This document shows positions 42,102-50,530 of a stretch of 64,000 bases of DNA, one piece after another. Position 1 is the stretch's first letter; each line of letters begins with the position of its first letter. The notes under the pieces are model-generated. The model saw only the letters and a list, made by a program, of their open reading frames with translations. It was not told the DNA's origin and searched no databases. The stretch comes from Sulfobacillus thermosulfidooxidans (GTDB lineage Bacteria; Bacillota; Sulfobacillia; Sulfobacillales; Sulfobacillaceae), in assembly GCF_001280565.1 (NCBI RefSeq), contig NZ_LGRO01000001.1, positions 558,001-622,000 on the forward strand, given 5' to 3'. A program made the position numbers and the translations under genes.

Positions 42102-42192
42102 AACAGCACACCTCTTTACTTGTGCATCGTTTTTTGTTCCCATTTTACGCGTTTTTCGTAACTCCGATGCATTGCGATGTCGGGAACCCTGT

Positions 42193-42552
42193 TTACCCCC
42201 GAAGCGATCCCCCGTTTGGATCGCGGATCTCGGCGAGCTTCCGTGTCATCTGCCACCAGTCTACACAGGCCTGGGCTAACGTGGGAGGATCTTGCGCGCT
42301 CCACGCCTGCACCATCCGATGATGCGCCACACGCCACGCCCGGAAAGTCTCCCACTCGGATCGTTCCACGAACTGCCACCACGCGGCGGATCGGTGGGCG
42401 AGCGTGGCATCGACCCGGTGCTCGGTTTGCTGGATACAGGCCATCGCGACATCCGGGTCCCACGGTCCGGCTTGCCAGGGAGCCCGAACCCATTGGCGAG
42501 CTTGTTCCACGCAACGGGAGGTCGATAACGAAGATGCTGATGGGTTAATCAT
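42193..42552 (-). CDS. Trp-rich small protein of unknown function
   Basis: 119 residues (AWWQFVERSEWETFRAWRVA, later VDWWQMTRKLAEIRDPNGG). ATG at 42552 overlaps the upstream gene by 8 bases. No motif recognised. Confidence 0.5.
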   Translation of the reverse strand: MINPSASSLSTSRCVEQARQWVRAPWQAGPWDPDVAMACIQQTEHRVDATLAHRSAAWWQFVERSEWETFRAWRVAHHRMVQAWSAQDPPTLAQACVDWWQMTRKLAEIRDPNGGSLRG

Positions 42553-42859
42553 GATCTCTCTCGACAAACTGGTGAGGATGGTGACCGAGCGCGGGATCGG
42601 GCCAAAATGCGTGCCACAACGCATCCCGCACGGCCACGGGCGAGGCCTGCGGATCGTCCACGTGGAAGCGATACGCATATTCGTCGGTGTCATAGACGTA
42701 TTGACACGGATCGGTGCGGTGTCGATACAGGGATACCACATCATCCATCTCGGGGCGACAAGATGTGCCCAAGCCCCATTCTCCAACGCAGACGTAGTCG
42801 TCTAAGTGCCACGGATCCCGATAGCTTTCACTCATCTCAATCGGGTCGAGAATCTGCAT
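42545..42859 (-). CDS. Small acidic protein of unknown function
   Basis: 104 residues rich in Asp, Tyr and His (WHLDDYVCVGEWGLGTSCRP, YVYDTDEYAYRFHVDDPQ). AAGGAGA precedes the ATG. First gene of a coupled pair. Confidence 0.5.
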   Translation of the reverse strand: MQILDPIEMSESYRDPWHLDDYVCVGEWGLGTSCRPEMDDVVSLYRHRTDPCQYVYDTDEYAYRFHVDDPQASPVAVRDALWHAFWPDPALGHHPHQFVERDHD

Positions 42860-43078
42860 ACGAGGTCTCCTTTCTTACGAACACATTTACGGGTTGTCCT
42901 GCCATGTCTTGGCATCGCGGATCTTTCCGGTGCACGCCAAACATACCGAACCCCATTCGCGAGACTTTGATGACGCCGCGAGGATATTAGTCGGTAATCG
43001 TAAGAGTTTTGACACCGAAGCGGTTAAACGGGATTGAGGGAGCGTTAATCGGTCGGAGAGAATATTGTGATAGCAGAT

Positions 43079-43768
43079 TTACTCCGATTCGGAGTGAGGG
43101 TGTTGCAAGGCCGTATGGCGGGGCGCGCGCCCCATATTTTTGTGATGGACGGCGTGAAACTTTTGGGAGATTTCTTCAGGAGTCCAGCCACAATGCACGG
43201 CAGTGCCCAACCACAGGTATAAGAGGTCCGTCAGTTCTTCGGTGAGGTGCTCCCAATCGGCTTGGGTAAACCCCGTGTGATCGGCGCCCCGAGGAGCTTT
43301 CGTCACCACTGAGGCGATTTCGCCCAATTCTTCTTGCATGAGGGCCAAACGGAGCAACAATTCGTCCCGGGTTCCCGTAGCAACCGGAAATCCATGCCGG
43401 GCGTGAAACGTCTGCACGGCATTGTAGGCATCGGATATCGTCATGGGGGAAGATGCTGACACTAAAGCAAAACGCACCATCAGATGGTCGTAAGCTATGG
43501 GAAACGTGTGATGGCATGCAGGACAGATAACGGCCTGGTCGATTTCAGGAGCAGGATAGGGAAAGAGGTAAGAGCAACACGGGCAGCGGATGTCAAAGTG
43601 TTGGGTCACGAGTCCGTGGTCCGAGAGAGCGACCAGTGTGTCAAACACGTCTTGCGGGTCAGCCTGCACAGCCCGGGCTATCACGCTCGGTGTCAGGAAA
43701 CAGGGCGGATCAACGTTGGAAATGTCGCGGAGAAAGGTGAGAAGGTGCTGAGCGAGAGGATTGTTCAT
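43079..43768 (-). CDS. Fusion protein: winged helix, zinc ribbon and MazG-like pyrophosphohydrolase
   Basis: 229 residues. The N-terminus (TPSVIARAVQADPQDVFDTL, then VALSDHGLVTQHF) looks like a winged helix. A zinc ribbon follows (CPCCSYLF ... CPACHHTF). The C-terminal half has the MazG helix motif (LMQEELGEIASVV and EELTDLLYLWLGTAV) whose glutamates and aspartate bind magnesium. MazG-type enzymes hydrolyse NTPs or alarmone-like nucleotides. The fusion is unusual and suggests a nucleotide-linked regulator. The start has no strong ribosome binding site. Confidence 0.65.
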   Translation of the reverse strand: MNNPLAQHLLTFLRDISNVDPPCFLTPSVIARAVQADPQDVFDTLVALSDHGLVTQHFDIRCPCCSYLFPYPAPEIDQAVICPACHHTFPIAYDHLMVRFALVSASSPMTISDAYNAVQTFHARHGFPVATGTRDELLLRLALMQEELGEIASVVTKAPRGADHTGFTQADWEHLTEELTDLLYLWLGTAVHCGWTPEEISQKFHAVHHKNMGRAPRHTALQHPHSESE

Positions 43769-43823
43769 GCGTTTAACCCGTCCTTTTTTCCCAAATGGTA
43801 TGGTTATTGCCTTTTATCTTTTA

Positions 43824-44246
43824 TCATGAGTCCAAGGCAAAGTCCGCGCCGTATCCGCAGACCGCCTGACAGAGGTTCCTTGCGGCATCCCAGTCCGAGG
43901 ACGTACCATCCGAATGCACGTGCACCTCGGGAATGTGGTGTTTAATCGCCACGAGCATGGCCGTCACCGCCAGATCATATGGGCGATGCCCGGTTTTACA
44001 ACAACTAAACGGGTCGGGCGATTCTCGGTCGAACCGAAACGTTTCATCGTGTTCACCGGCCTCTCGATTGCCATTAAATGCCAGCTCATCGGGAGTACAC
44101 GTCAGCGAGCCCGTTCCATCCCATCCTGCCACGGCAATGCCTTGCGCCACGCACGCCGCAAGAATGCGTTGGGCGTCCGTGATCATGTGCCCATAGGCCA
44201 CTGGATCAATCGATGGCGGGCGATCCCAATAATGGGTGTATCCCAA
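43824..44246 (-). CDS. GYTHYW-family protein of unknown function
   Basis: 140 residues. It starts with LGYTHYWDRPP, the hallmark of a widespread uncharacterised family in phages and plasmids, followed by AQRILAACVAQGIAVAGWDG and FNGNREAGEHDETF. AGGAGGTGA stands 6 bases before a TTG at 44246, the chosen start. Several cysteines near CCKTGHRPYD. Confidence 0.6.
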   Translation of the reverse strand: MGYTHYWDRPPSIDPVAYGHMITDAQRILAACVAQGIAVAGWDGTGSLTCTPDELAFNGNREAGEHDETFRFDRESPDPFSCCKTGHRPYDLAVTAMLVAIKHHIPEVHVHSDGTSSDWDAARNLCQAVCGYGADFALDS

Positions 44247-44349
44247 ACAAATCACCTCCTGGTGTGAAATTAGCAAAACGCTTCATACGATGGGAGAGGG
44301 GCATTGAGGGATACCGGCCCATGCATTACATCACCGTAATCCGCTCCAT

Positions 44350-44928
44350 TCATTCGCCCGAAACGTCATGGGATTTACTGTTTAGGATTAATCCCTGGCA
44401 ATCAATCCACCCTTGACCCCATCGGGCGGATGCCCGATCCTGGGCCGCGGTGTCAATGGCCACGCGCAGATACAAGATGCGCCGTTCCAGTCGGAGCCAA
44501 TCCCGCACGGGGCGCGATGGCCATCGCACCAACGTGCGCCAAAAATCGGGAAGCCAGATGTCTATGAGATACGATTCGAGGGCCCATGTCGCGAGATTGG
44601 CATACGGACTCCAATCCAATCCGCCCCAAAACCACAAGGCTTCGCGGATGGCCACCTGCACATCCGGAGGAGATGCATCGTAGTGCGTCAAGTACTGCTC
44701 CCACACGTCGGGGGCACTGCACAACAACCACGGGCCCTCCCACACTTCCGCACGGGGGGCGTGGTGACAGGCTTGGTGCAATTGTTCCCATGTCGCGCGC
44801 GTCCCAGGTAGAGGCTGATGCCACAGATCGTCTCCCGTGACTTTCGCAATCTCTTGTCCCATCACTTGTCGCAGGGCAACGAGCGACCATCGAATGGGAA
44901 TCGTGGAATGCAATGGGGAGGCACGCAT
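44350..44928 (-). CDS. Trp-rich protein of unknown function
   Basis: 192 residues (WEQLHQACHHAPRAEVWEGP, ALWFWGGLDWSPYANLATWA, WRTLVRWPSRPVRDWLRLER). CGGGAGG precedes the ATG at 44928. It resembles in style other Trp-rich proteins of this run (42193, 45098, 46152), which may form a diverged family. Confidence 0.5.
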   Translation of the reverse strand: MRASPLHSTIPIRWSLVALRQVMGQEIAKVTGDDLWHQPLPGTRATWEQLHQACHHAPRAEVWEGPWLLCSAPDVWEQYLTHYDASPPDVQVAIREALWFWGGLDWSPYANLATWALESYLIDIWLPDFWRTLVRWPSRPVRDWLRLERRILYLRVAIDTAAQDRASARWGQGWIDCQGLILNSKSHDVSGE

Positions 44929-45097
44929 TTTCTTCCTCCCGATCCTCTCGCAATACAAATACGCTCTGACCCCAACCCTAAGATGATGAATGGGCATCTC
45001 CTATCGTTGGCGTTTCCACGGATCTTGAACCACAAAACGGGTCACGCATGGTATCTCTCCCGTTTATTTCGTCTAGTTTGTTTTCAGTAGGAAATCC

Positions 45098-45646
45098 TCA
45101 CAAACTCCGAACGGAGCGAGATCCCCACATTCCCTGGCGCACCAGCTGGCGGGTGGCGACAATCCGCTCGGCAGGGGTCAGTGCAAACGGGGTCCACGCC
45201 GGATATGGAGGAGCGTCACTCTCTCCATCCGGAGACCACGCGCTCAATGCGGATGCGACAAACGATCCCTGAATCCGATGGCTCGGGCGGGCTAAAGCTC
45301 GCCACAACCGAATCGCATACGCGACATCCTCTCCATCATATAACACAATGCCCGGACAAAACGGGGCAGAGGGCGGGATGTGCCAGAGCGAAGCCAGAGA
45401 TGGGGCATCAATGGCCCATCCAAGAATCAAGCGGGATCCCCGCCACCATCGGGATAACCCCCGAATATGCACCGTCATCACATGTTCCAACGGAGTCGTA
45501 GTAATATCCGCCCGATGATCCCAGGGGCCTTGCACCACGATATGAGCCGGAACGCCCGGGGCATGTGGGTCAGCCATTGCCCGCGCCAGCGTCATCCACG
45601 CCCCCCAGAGATCGGGCACCCAGAGCACTCCGTACCATTTACTCAA
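45098..45646 (-). CDS. Protein of unknown function, coupled to a zinc-finger gene
   Basis: 182 residues. TTG start overlapping the end of the zinc-finger gene by 8 bases, with AAGGTGG 6 bases before. Contains a beta core (HIVVQGPWDHRADITTTPLE, FCPGIVLYDGEDVAYAIRLW) and a C-terminal helix (TPAERIVATRQLVRQG). Possibly a partner of the upstream DNA-binding protein. Confidence 0.5.
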   Translation of the reverse strand: MSKWYGVLWVPDLWGAWMTLARAMADPHAPGVPAHIVVQGPWDHRADITTTPLEHVMTVHIRGLSRWWRGSRLILGWAIDAPSLASLWHIPPSAPFCPGIVLYDGEDVAYAIRLWRALARPSHRIQGSFVASALSAWSPDGESDAPPYPAWTPFALTPAERIVATRQLVRQGMWGSRSVRSL

Positions 45647-45959
45647 AGCGCACCACCTTCCGAATCCCTAACTGGCGCATCCAGTGCATTAAGGCTTGGC
45701 GATGGACTCCGCACAATGCCGCCACGGTAGTGGCCGAGCGGTGATTCAGTTGGTCAATTAACCACGCTCGCAACGCGGCATCATCCGCTAACCCATAAGT
45801 CGTTTTGACCAGGGACTGTTTGGCCTCGGAGGATGCGCGCCGGGCACACGCCAGAGAACAATATCGTTGCCAGCGTCCGTGATGGCGGGCCGGGCGAAAC
45901 GGGGTCTGACACCGGGCACACCGGGTTGGGACCGCATCGGTGATGAGGTGATATGTCAC
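45639..45959 (-). CDS. Zinc-finger/HTH DNA-binding protein
   Basis: 106 residues. An N-terminal zinc site (TRCARCQTPFRPARHHG ... YCSLACARRA) resembles that of HNH-like or phage regulator proteins. A C-terminal helix-turn-helix follows (TTVAALCGVHRQALMHWMRQ). GTG with AAAGGAG upstream. Likely a small regulator of the run. Confidence 0.6.
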   Translation of the reverse strand: MTYHLITDAVPTRCARCQTPFRPARHHGRWQRYCSLACARRASSEAKQSLVKTTYGLADDAALRAWLIDQLNHRSATTVAALCGVHRQALMHWMRQLGIRKVVRFE

Positions 45960-46151
45960 AGGCCATTCTCCTTTAGTCTAGTCGCACGAAATGCCGAAGA
46001 TGGTGGTCGATTAGGGATTCCACCGCCACCAAAACCACTGCGACAATCCCACGAGGGCAAAATATACCACGTTCAGTCCGAACAAGACGGGGGCGTGTCG
46101 GTTTGGATCTTAAGATGGTGCCCCCAGACCGTTCCCAATCCCCAGGGGTTC

Positions 46152-46511
46152 TCACGATCCGGGGGGGCCTGCACTCCGAGTCGCATCCAGGTGTCCCAAC
46201 CAATCCGCCAGGGCTTGAGTCACCCACGCATCATCCCAAGGGCCATCTCCCCACGTATCCCACCACGCATCCCGATGAACCGGAGACATACGGGACAGGG
46301 TTCGAGTGATCGTGCCCCATAGCACGATGGCTCGGTGCAACGTGGGGCCATCCCACTGGGATGAGGGGGAGCCCTGTCCGAGACGCAATCCCCACGCCCG
46401 CAACCGGGGAGGATTGGGCCATCCCACATCTTGCAAGGCCGACACCACCCGGCGCAAAGTCTGGCGCATAGCGGGCACATCCCACGCCAAGGGGTTGCTG
46501 GCGGGAGGCAT
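46152..46511 (-). CDS. Trp-rich small protein of unknown function
   Basis: 119 residues (DVPAMRQTLRRVVSALQDVG, LHRAIVLWGTITRTLSRM, DAWWDTWGDGPWDDAWVTQA). The ATG shares one base with the stop of the upstream gene (TGATG), so the two are coupled. Confidence 0.5.
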   Translation of the reverse strand: MPPASNPLAWDVPAMRQTLRRVVSALQDVGWPNPPRLRAWGLRLGQGSPSSQWDGPTLHRAIVLWGTITRTLSRMSPVHRDAWWDTWGDGPWDDAWVTQALADWLGHLDATRSAGPPGS

Positions 46512-46804
46512 CACGACTGCGCCCCCGCCACGGCACACCGCCAATCCCACGTTTGGGCCGCCACCGCACAGGCGGCATACATCGCCGCCTTGGGAGTGGG
46601 ATAGCCCACCCCTTGATACGGAGTGTGTCGCCAGACCCACGCCCAGACGGATCCCTGTCGGCCTATCCATAAGGTCCGGCTGACTCCTTCTCGGGGGAAG
46701 GGCACCTCACGGTATTCCACCGCATCCGGCCCTAATGTGGTCGGAGCTACAACCCCCACCCCCGTGTGAATGACCCAGGGCCACGACATGCTGTCATCGG
46801 TCAC
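46511..46804 (-). CDS. Small protein, paralogue of 39654-39944
   Basis: 97 residues. GTG start overlapping the sigma gene by 11 bases. The part RQGSVWAWVWRHTPYQGVGY then TPKAAMYAACAVA matches the protein encoded behind the GGDEF gene. Unknown function. Confidence 0.5.
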   Translation of the reverse strand: MTDDSMSWPWVIHTGVGVVAPTTLGPDAVEYREVPFPREGVSRTLWIGRQGSVWAWVWRHTPYQGVGYPTPKAAMYAACAVAAQTWDWRCAVAGAQS

Positions 46805-47471
46805 AAGCGATCACACTCCGTTCGATCTGCCGCACCTTGCGTCGAACGCGTTGCCAGGCGTTGTCGATTTGGCGATTCGAACAATGATACCGGGACTGGA
46901 TTGTGGCATAAGAATCTCCGGCGACTCGGTGCCACAGGACAATCCATTCCCAAGGCGTCAGGCGGGCTTGCCATGCCGCCAACCGCGCTGTCCGGGTTTC
47001 TCGAGCGCAGAGAGCGTCCAAGGGATCTTGCGTGGGATCGGCCACCCGGTCTTCCCACACAGGACTATCGGGATCCGACCCCACGGGGGCGGCTAAGGAA
47101 ATGGCAGTATTCAAGGGCAGATGTTTATAGCGCGTGGCTCCTCGTAGCGCGGAATGGCAATGCGTTCGCACCACCCATTTGGCCCATGTTCCAAAAAAGA
47201 TGCCCCGCCCCGGCTGAAACGTTTGGACCGCTTTCCACCACCCGATGCGCACCTCTTGCACCCAGTCATCCTCTTCCCATTCCTGGGCATAATACGCACG
47301 GGCTATGGGTAAGACCCAGGGGGAGGAGAGAGTCCACAAAAACTCAAGACTGGATTCGTTCCTTTGAGCCCGGCGCACCACTGCATGGATCCGCCACCAC
47401 CGCCACGGAATGACCCGAACCCGCTGGGGTCCACGATGCATGCGCGCGGTGATGGCGGTAAAGGGTTTCAC
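46794..47471 (-). CDS. RNA polymerase sigma-70 family factor (second copy)
   Basis: 225 residues. Region 2: EEDDWVQEVRIGWWKAVQTF, then GTWAKWVVRTHCHSAL. Region 4 helix-turn-helix: TPWEWIVLWHRVAGDSYATI and CSNRQIDNAWQRVRRKVRQI. Organisation and length equal those of the sigma factor at 3037-3714, and both have a DDWVQE/DDLWQI pattern and a DNA(L/W)QR(A/V)R end, so they are paralogues. GTG start overlaps the stop of the membrane-protein gene. Confidence 0.85.
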   Translation of the reverse strand: MKPFTAITARMHRGPQRVRVIPWRWWRIHAVVRRAQRNESSLEFLWTLSSPWVLPIARAYYAQEWEEDDWVQEVRIGWWKAVQTFQPGRGIFFGTWAKWVVRTHCHSALRGATRYKHLPLNTAISLAAPVGSDPDSPVWEDRVADPTQDPLDALCARETRTARLAAWQARLTPWEWIVLWHRVAGDSYATIQSRYHCSNRQIDNAWQRVRRKVRQIERSVIACDR

Positions 47472-47920
47472 CGACTGCGGGGCAGGGATGCTCCTCCAAT
47501 GAGTCCTCCCAATGCCCCTAAGAAGCCTCCCACGAACGGAGCAATAAACCAGTGCACAATACTAAACGTCGTAATCAGCCCGGCGCCCGTGGCTCCCGCC
47601 AATCCGGTAGCGTTGCCCATGGATTGAAACAGCACGGTCACGATGCCCAAAAAAATCGTGTTCAGAATGGCTCCGATCAAATCCACCAAGGCTCCCACCA
47701 GCACCCCGATTCCCACGGCATATCCGACCGGGCTTTCTCGGGACGTGAGAGCCGAAGCATTCCACCGACTCCAGAGAATCGGCATGCTAATCAACACGAT
47801 CCACCCCACTAATCCGTTAATCAGAGGCACCCGTTCCGCGATAAAATATAACACGATCCCCAACCCGACAATGGCGGCAAAGGGATGGGTATTTTTCCAC
47901 CCCATCACGCGATCAGACAT
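47468..47920 (-). CDS. Small polytopic membrane protein
   Basis: 150 residues, four membrane helices (FAAIVGLGIVLYFIAERV, GLVGWIVLISMPILW, YAVGIGVLVGALVDLIGAIL, PFVGGFLGALGGLIGGA). AAGGAGGAA precedes the ATG. It is directly upstream of, and coupled to, the sigma factor, so an anti-sigma or sensor role is conceivable; no such motif is seen. Confidence 0.55.
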   Translation of the reverse strand: MSDRVMGWKNTHPFAAIVGLGIVLYFIAERVPLINGLVGWIVLISMPILWSRWNASALTSRESPVGYAVGIGVLVGALVDLIGAILNTIFLGIVTVLFQSMGNATGLAGATGAGLITTFSIVHWFIAPFVGGFLGALGGLIGGASLPRSR

Positions 47921-47956
47921 AATAGTGTTCCTCCTTGTGTGTTTTTTGGACTCCGT

Positions 47957-48280
47957 TCACCGCACCCACGGGCCGGGAATGACGGTGCCTCCCATGGCAG
48001 GCCGTGGGGGTTCCACATCCGGGGCCATGACCCCATCCACCACTTCCGGATGGCCTGTTGCCGTGGCCAGATCCCGCAGGGTTTGCACAATTTGTGCATC
48101 GTTCCAGCTTTCCCAATCGGGGGGGAGCCGTCCGGCTAATTCCGCTTTGCGCACAGCCCGCCGAAACGCGGCGGATTGTTCCCGGTCCCACGCCGCCGTT
48201 TGCGCCAGGACATCCCACACCCCCGACACGCACACTCCTAAGCCGCTTGCCAAAAACAACACATCGCTCCAATTCACCAT
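47957..48280 (-). CDS. Small protein with N-terminal hydrophobic helix
   Basis: 107 residues. The first 25 (WSDVLFLASGLGVCVSGVWD) can be a membrane anchor. The middle is charged and helical (REQSAAFRRAVRKAELAGRL). AGGAGGGG precedes the ATG; the start overlaps the end of the upstream gene. Confidence 0.5.
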   Translation of the reverse strand: MVNWSDVLFLASGLGVCVSGVWDVLAQTAAWDREQSAAFRRAVRKAELAGRLPPDWESWNDAQIVQTLRDLATATGHPEVVDGVMAPDVEPPRPAMGGTVIPGPWVR

Positions 48281-48693
48281 AACCCCTCCTGTTCTCGGGA
48301 GCGCGCCACGGTAATCGTGCTCAACCGCGACCGGGCCGTTTGAATGTCGTGATCACAGGTAGCCGGAGTGACCACGCTGACGTGACCCGCCCAGAGATCC
48401 ACCCAACTAATAAAGGTGCGCCAAATCACCTCGTTGGCACTATTGACCGCCCCCACGACCATGCCGGTGGGCCCCACCGATACGATGCGCCCCCGCCATT
48501 GCGTAGGGCCGTGCCGAGGATGTCCCGCACGCCATGTGATGGGGGCCTCGCGATCTTGCCAGGGGGCCAACACCCGACGAAAATACCGATTAATGCGATC
48601 TATCGTGACGCGAGGAGTGACTCCCTGCCATTGCCGACCTTGCACAATGGCGGCATCGTGTTGGGCGTCATCCCAAGCGGCTCGCAACGTCAT
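48274..48693 (-). CDS. Protein of unknown function
   Basis: 139 residues. AGGAGGCG precedes the ATG at 48693. It contains TPRVTIDRINRYFRRVLAPW, a Trp-rich middle and an SH3-like strand set (WRGRIVSVGPTGMVVGAVNS). Overlaps the next gene by 7 bases. Confidence 0.5.
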   Translation of the reverse strand: MTLRAAWDDAQHDAAIVQGRQWQGVTPRVTIDRINRYFRRVLAPWQDREAPITWRAGHPRHGPTQWRGRIVSVGPTGMVVGAVNSANEVIWRTFISWVDLWAGHVSVVTPATCDHDIQTARSRLSTITVARSREQEGLW

Positions 48694-48745
48694 GCCACAC
48701 GCCTCCTGTCTGGAGAATGGATGGGGGAGAACCCCCACACAAAAC

Positions 48746-48775
48746 CCCTGGGCGCCGCATCGGGTGCCCAGGGGC
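48746..48775 (-). terminator. Intrinsic terminator after the DUF4406 gene
   Basis: CCCCTGGGCGCC and GGTGCCCAGGGG form a near-perfect stem; the minus strand continues with TTTTGTG. Confidence 0.65.
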
Positions 48776-48800
48776 ATCTCTTCGAGGATTCCGGGGGGTC

Positions 48801-49121
48801 TTAAGACCGTTCCGACCCGTGCGTCATCCACTGATTAAGGCTCGCCACAGGCAACCCCAGGGCTTCGGCCACCATCACTTCCACGCGCGATCCTCGGGAA
48901 GTCCGCCATCCCGGAAGCAAAGCCACGCCCTCAGCGTGCTCCACCAGTTGCACCAGATCATGCCGCAAATAATCCGCGTATTCCCAACCGGGGGGCGTGC
49001 CACTCTCAGCGGGGTTGATGACCACATATCCCCGAGTACGCAACTGCGATGCCATGGCATGAAACGCCGGATAATTAAAATCTGGCAGCCCCGACATGGG
49101 ACCGGAGAGATACAAGATCAT
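48801..49121 (-). CDS. DUF4406 protein (nucleoside deoxyribosyltransferase-like)
   Basis: 106 residues. The start ILYLSGPMSGLPDFNYPAFH and VVINPAE, then a late SRVEVMVAEALGLPV, define DUF4406, related to nucleoside 2-deoxyribosyltransferases. In phages such proteins probably act on nucleotides or bases of DNA. The ATG overlaps the stop of the C5 methyltransferase fragment (ATGA), with GGGAGG before it. Confidence 0.75.
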   Translation of the reverse strand: MILYLSGPMSGLPDFNYPAFHAMASQLRTRGYVVINPAESGTPPGWEYADYLRHDLVQLVEHAEGVALLPGWRTSRGSRVEVMVAEALGLPVASLNQWMTHGSERS

Positions 49122-49267
49122 GGGTGATCCTCCCATTCATGCCGCAACGCATCAACCGCTACCATCCGCCGGGCAATCCACGCCACCACGGGCACCGTAA
49201 TCGCGTTGCCTACCAAGCGATACCGCACCCCATCGAAGCGCTCAAGAACGTGGGCGTCAACTTTCGT
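49118..49267 (-). pseudogene. C-terminal fragment of a C5-cytosine DNA methyltransferase
   Basis: Directly after the HNH gene's stop, in the same frame, the strand encodes ERFDGVRYRLVGNAITVPVV and AWIARRM, the motif IX-X end of C5 methyltransferases (GNAV-P). The rest of that enzyme is not found upstream, so only about 49 codons survive. Confidence 0.6.
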
Positions 49268-49924
49268 CTATCCAAACTCATGCACGATTTGTGAGACACG
49301 AGACTTGGAGATACCATATTTTTTAGCAAGTTGGTAAATACTTCCTTGACCATGCTTGTAGTCATTGGCAATTTGTTGGGCAGTCTCAATGCCGATTTTT
49401 GCACGAGGATGGTGATTATAATCGGGGTAGAGACCGTCCCGTTTCGCATCGTGGCTATTTTGCTGTGGAGTAGCCAAATAGAGATTACTCAGGCGATTGT
49501 CAAGCTTGTTGTTATTGCGGTGGCAAATTACAAAGCCCTCTGGCGGCGACCCATTAGCGGATATCCAAATGAGCCGATGATGCCGTATGGGATGAGTTTC
49601 TCCATTCAGATGAAATTTAGAACTTCGATAACCATTAATTATGGTACCTTTTGCTTGGCTCGGCTCAGATAGTCGCGGTCCGCCCGGGCCACGATGGATG
49701 AACACATTGCCCGTTTCGGGATCAACTGTTACCCATCCAGCCGCTAATAATGCCAGAGCCATTTCATCGGTCGTCATTTCACTGATTCTCCATTGCACAT
49801 ACTGCGAGCCCGAAGGCGTTTGCACTTTATAAACACCAGCCGCTTTATGGCCATAATTTTTACAGGGTTGCGCCTCTTGAACGAGTTGCTCTAATGCATC
49901 CATGCTGCGAAACTGCAATGCCAT
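49268..49924 (-). CDS. HNH homing endonuclease with C-terminal HTH
   Basis: 218 residues. The HNH_3-type core is GFVICHRNNNKLDNRLSNLY followed by LATPQQNSHDAKRDG. The C-terminal part (AQQIANDYKHGQGSIYQLAK, KYGISKSRVSQIV) is a helix-turn-helix as in modular homing endonucleases. The N-terminal 90 residues are of another type and may derive from the invaded gene. It abuts the C5 methyltransferase remnant, so the methyltransferase gene was probably its target. Lower GC than its neighbours fits recent arrival. No strong ribosome binding site. Confidence 0.75.
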   Translation of the reverse strand: MALQFRSMDALEQLVQEAQPCKNYGHKAAGVYKVQTPSGSQYVQWRISEMTTDEMALALLAAGWVTVDPETGNVFIHRGPGGPRLSEPSQAKGTIINGYRSSKFHLNGETHPIRHHRLIWISANGSPPEGFVICHRNNNKLDNRLSNLYLATPQQNSHDAKRDGLYPDYNHHPRAKIGIETAQQIANDYKHGQGSIYQLAKKYGISKSRVSQIVHEFG

Positions 49925-49929
49925 TGTTG

Positions 49930-50482
49930 TTTCGCACCCTTGCTATATAAGTGCAGAACATCTGTCTCGTGGTCGTGGTCACGGATTCCCCGCATGCTGG
50001 GAACTCCGCCAGAGTTTCGATTTTCCGCTCCATCGCGACCAACAACGTCCGAGCCTCGTGAAGAGTCGGGGCCAATTTGGCTGTCAGGGCATAGTGCAGG
50101 AAACGATTCGTCCCCGTGCATGACCACGCTTTCACGTGGCCTTTCAGGCCGGAGATTTCCCCCGAGGTCGGTGATAATCAGGGCAGCGAAAACCCGAATG
50201 TCCTCTCCGTTACCGGACCCAGGGGCGCGTCTGCACAATCGCATCGTGGCGAGCTTGCAACCACTCCACACTGGGAAACATGCCATGGCCCTCGCGATAG
50301 AGCACCTGCTCGAATTGGATCGCGTCAGGGGCCGTGGCCGGAAATACCATCGTTTCCGCCGTATCCCTCAGTCCGATGCGATCAACATCGGCGATGGTGC
50401 TCACGACGACCTGATCCTCCGCAAGAAACGTTTGGCGTCGAAAAACATGAGACATACTCATCCATTTCGGCACGGCGGACAC
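49930..50482 (-). pseudogene. Decayed coding region between the IsrB and HNH insertions
   Basis: A frame at 50210-50482 reads like protein (FRRQTFLAEDQVVVSTIADV, then MVFPATAPDAIQFEQVLY). Downstream another frame (HYALTAKLAPTLHEARTLLV, AMERKIETLAEFPACGESV) takes over until the HNH gene. The two could be pieces of one frameshifted gene. No family recognised. Confidence 0.35.
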
Positions 50483-50530
50483 CCCTGACTTCCGTTATGG
50501 GGAGGAGCCGTGCCTTCGCTCCTTTCGTTT

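Noticed and set aside
42860-43078. Gap before the MazG-like fusion checked for a tRNA or small RNA
   Set aside because: No cloverleaf or strong stem could be found; left without a call.
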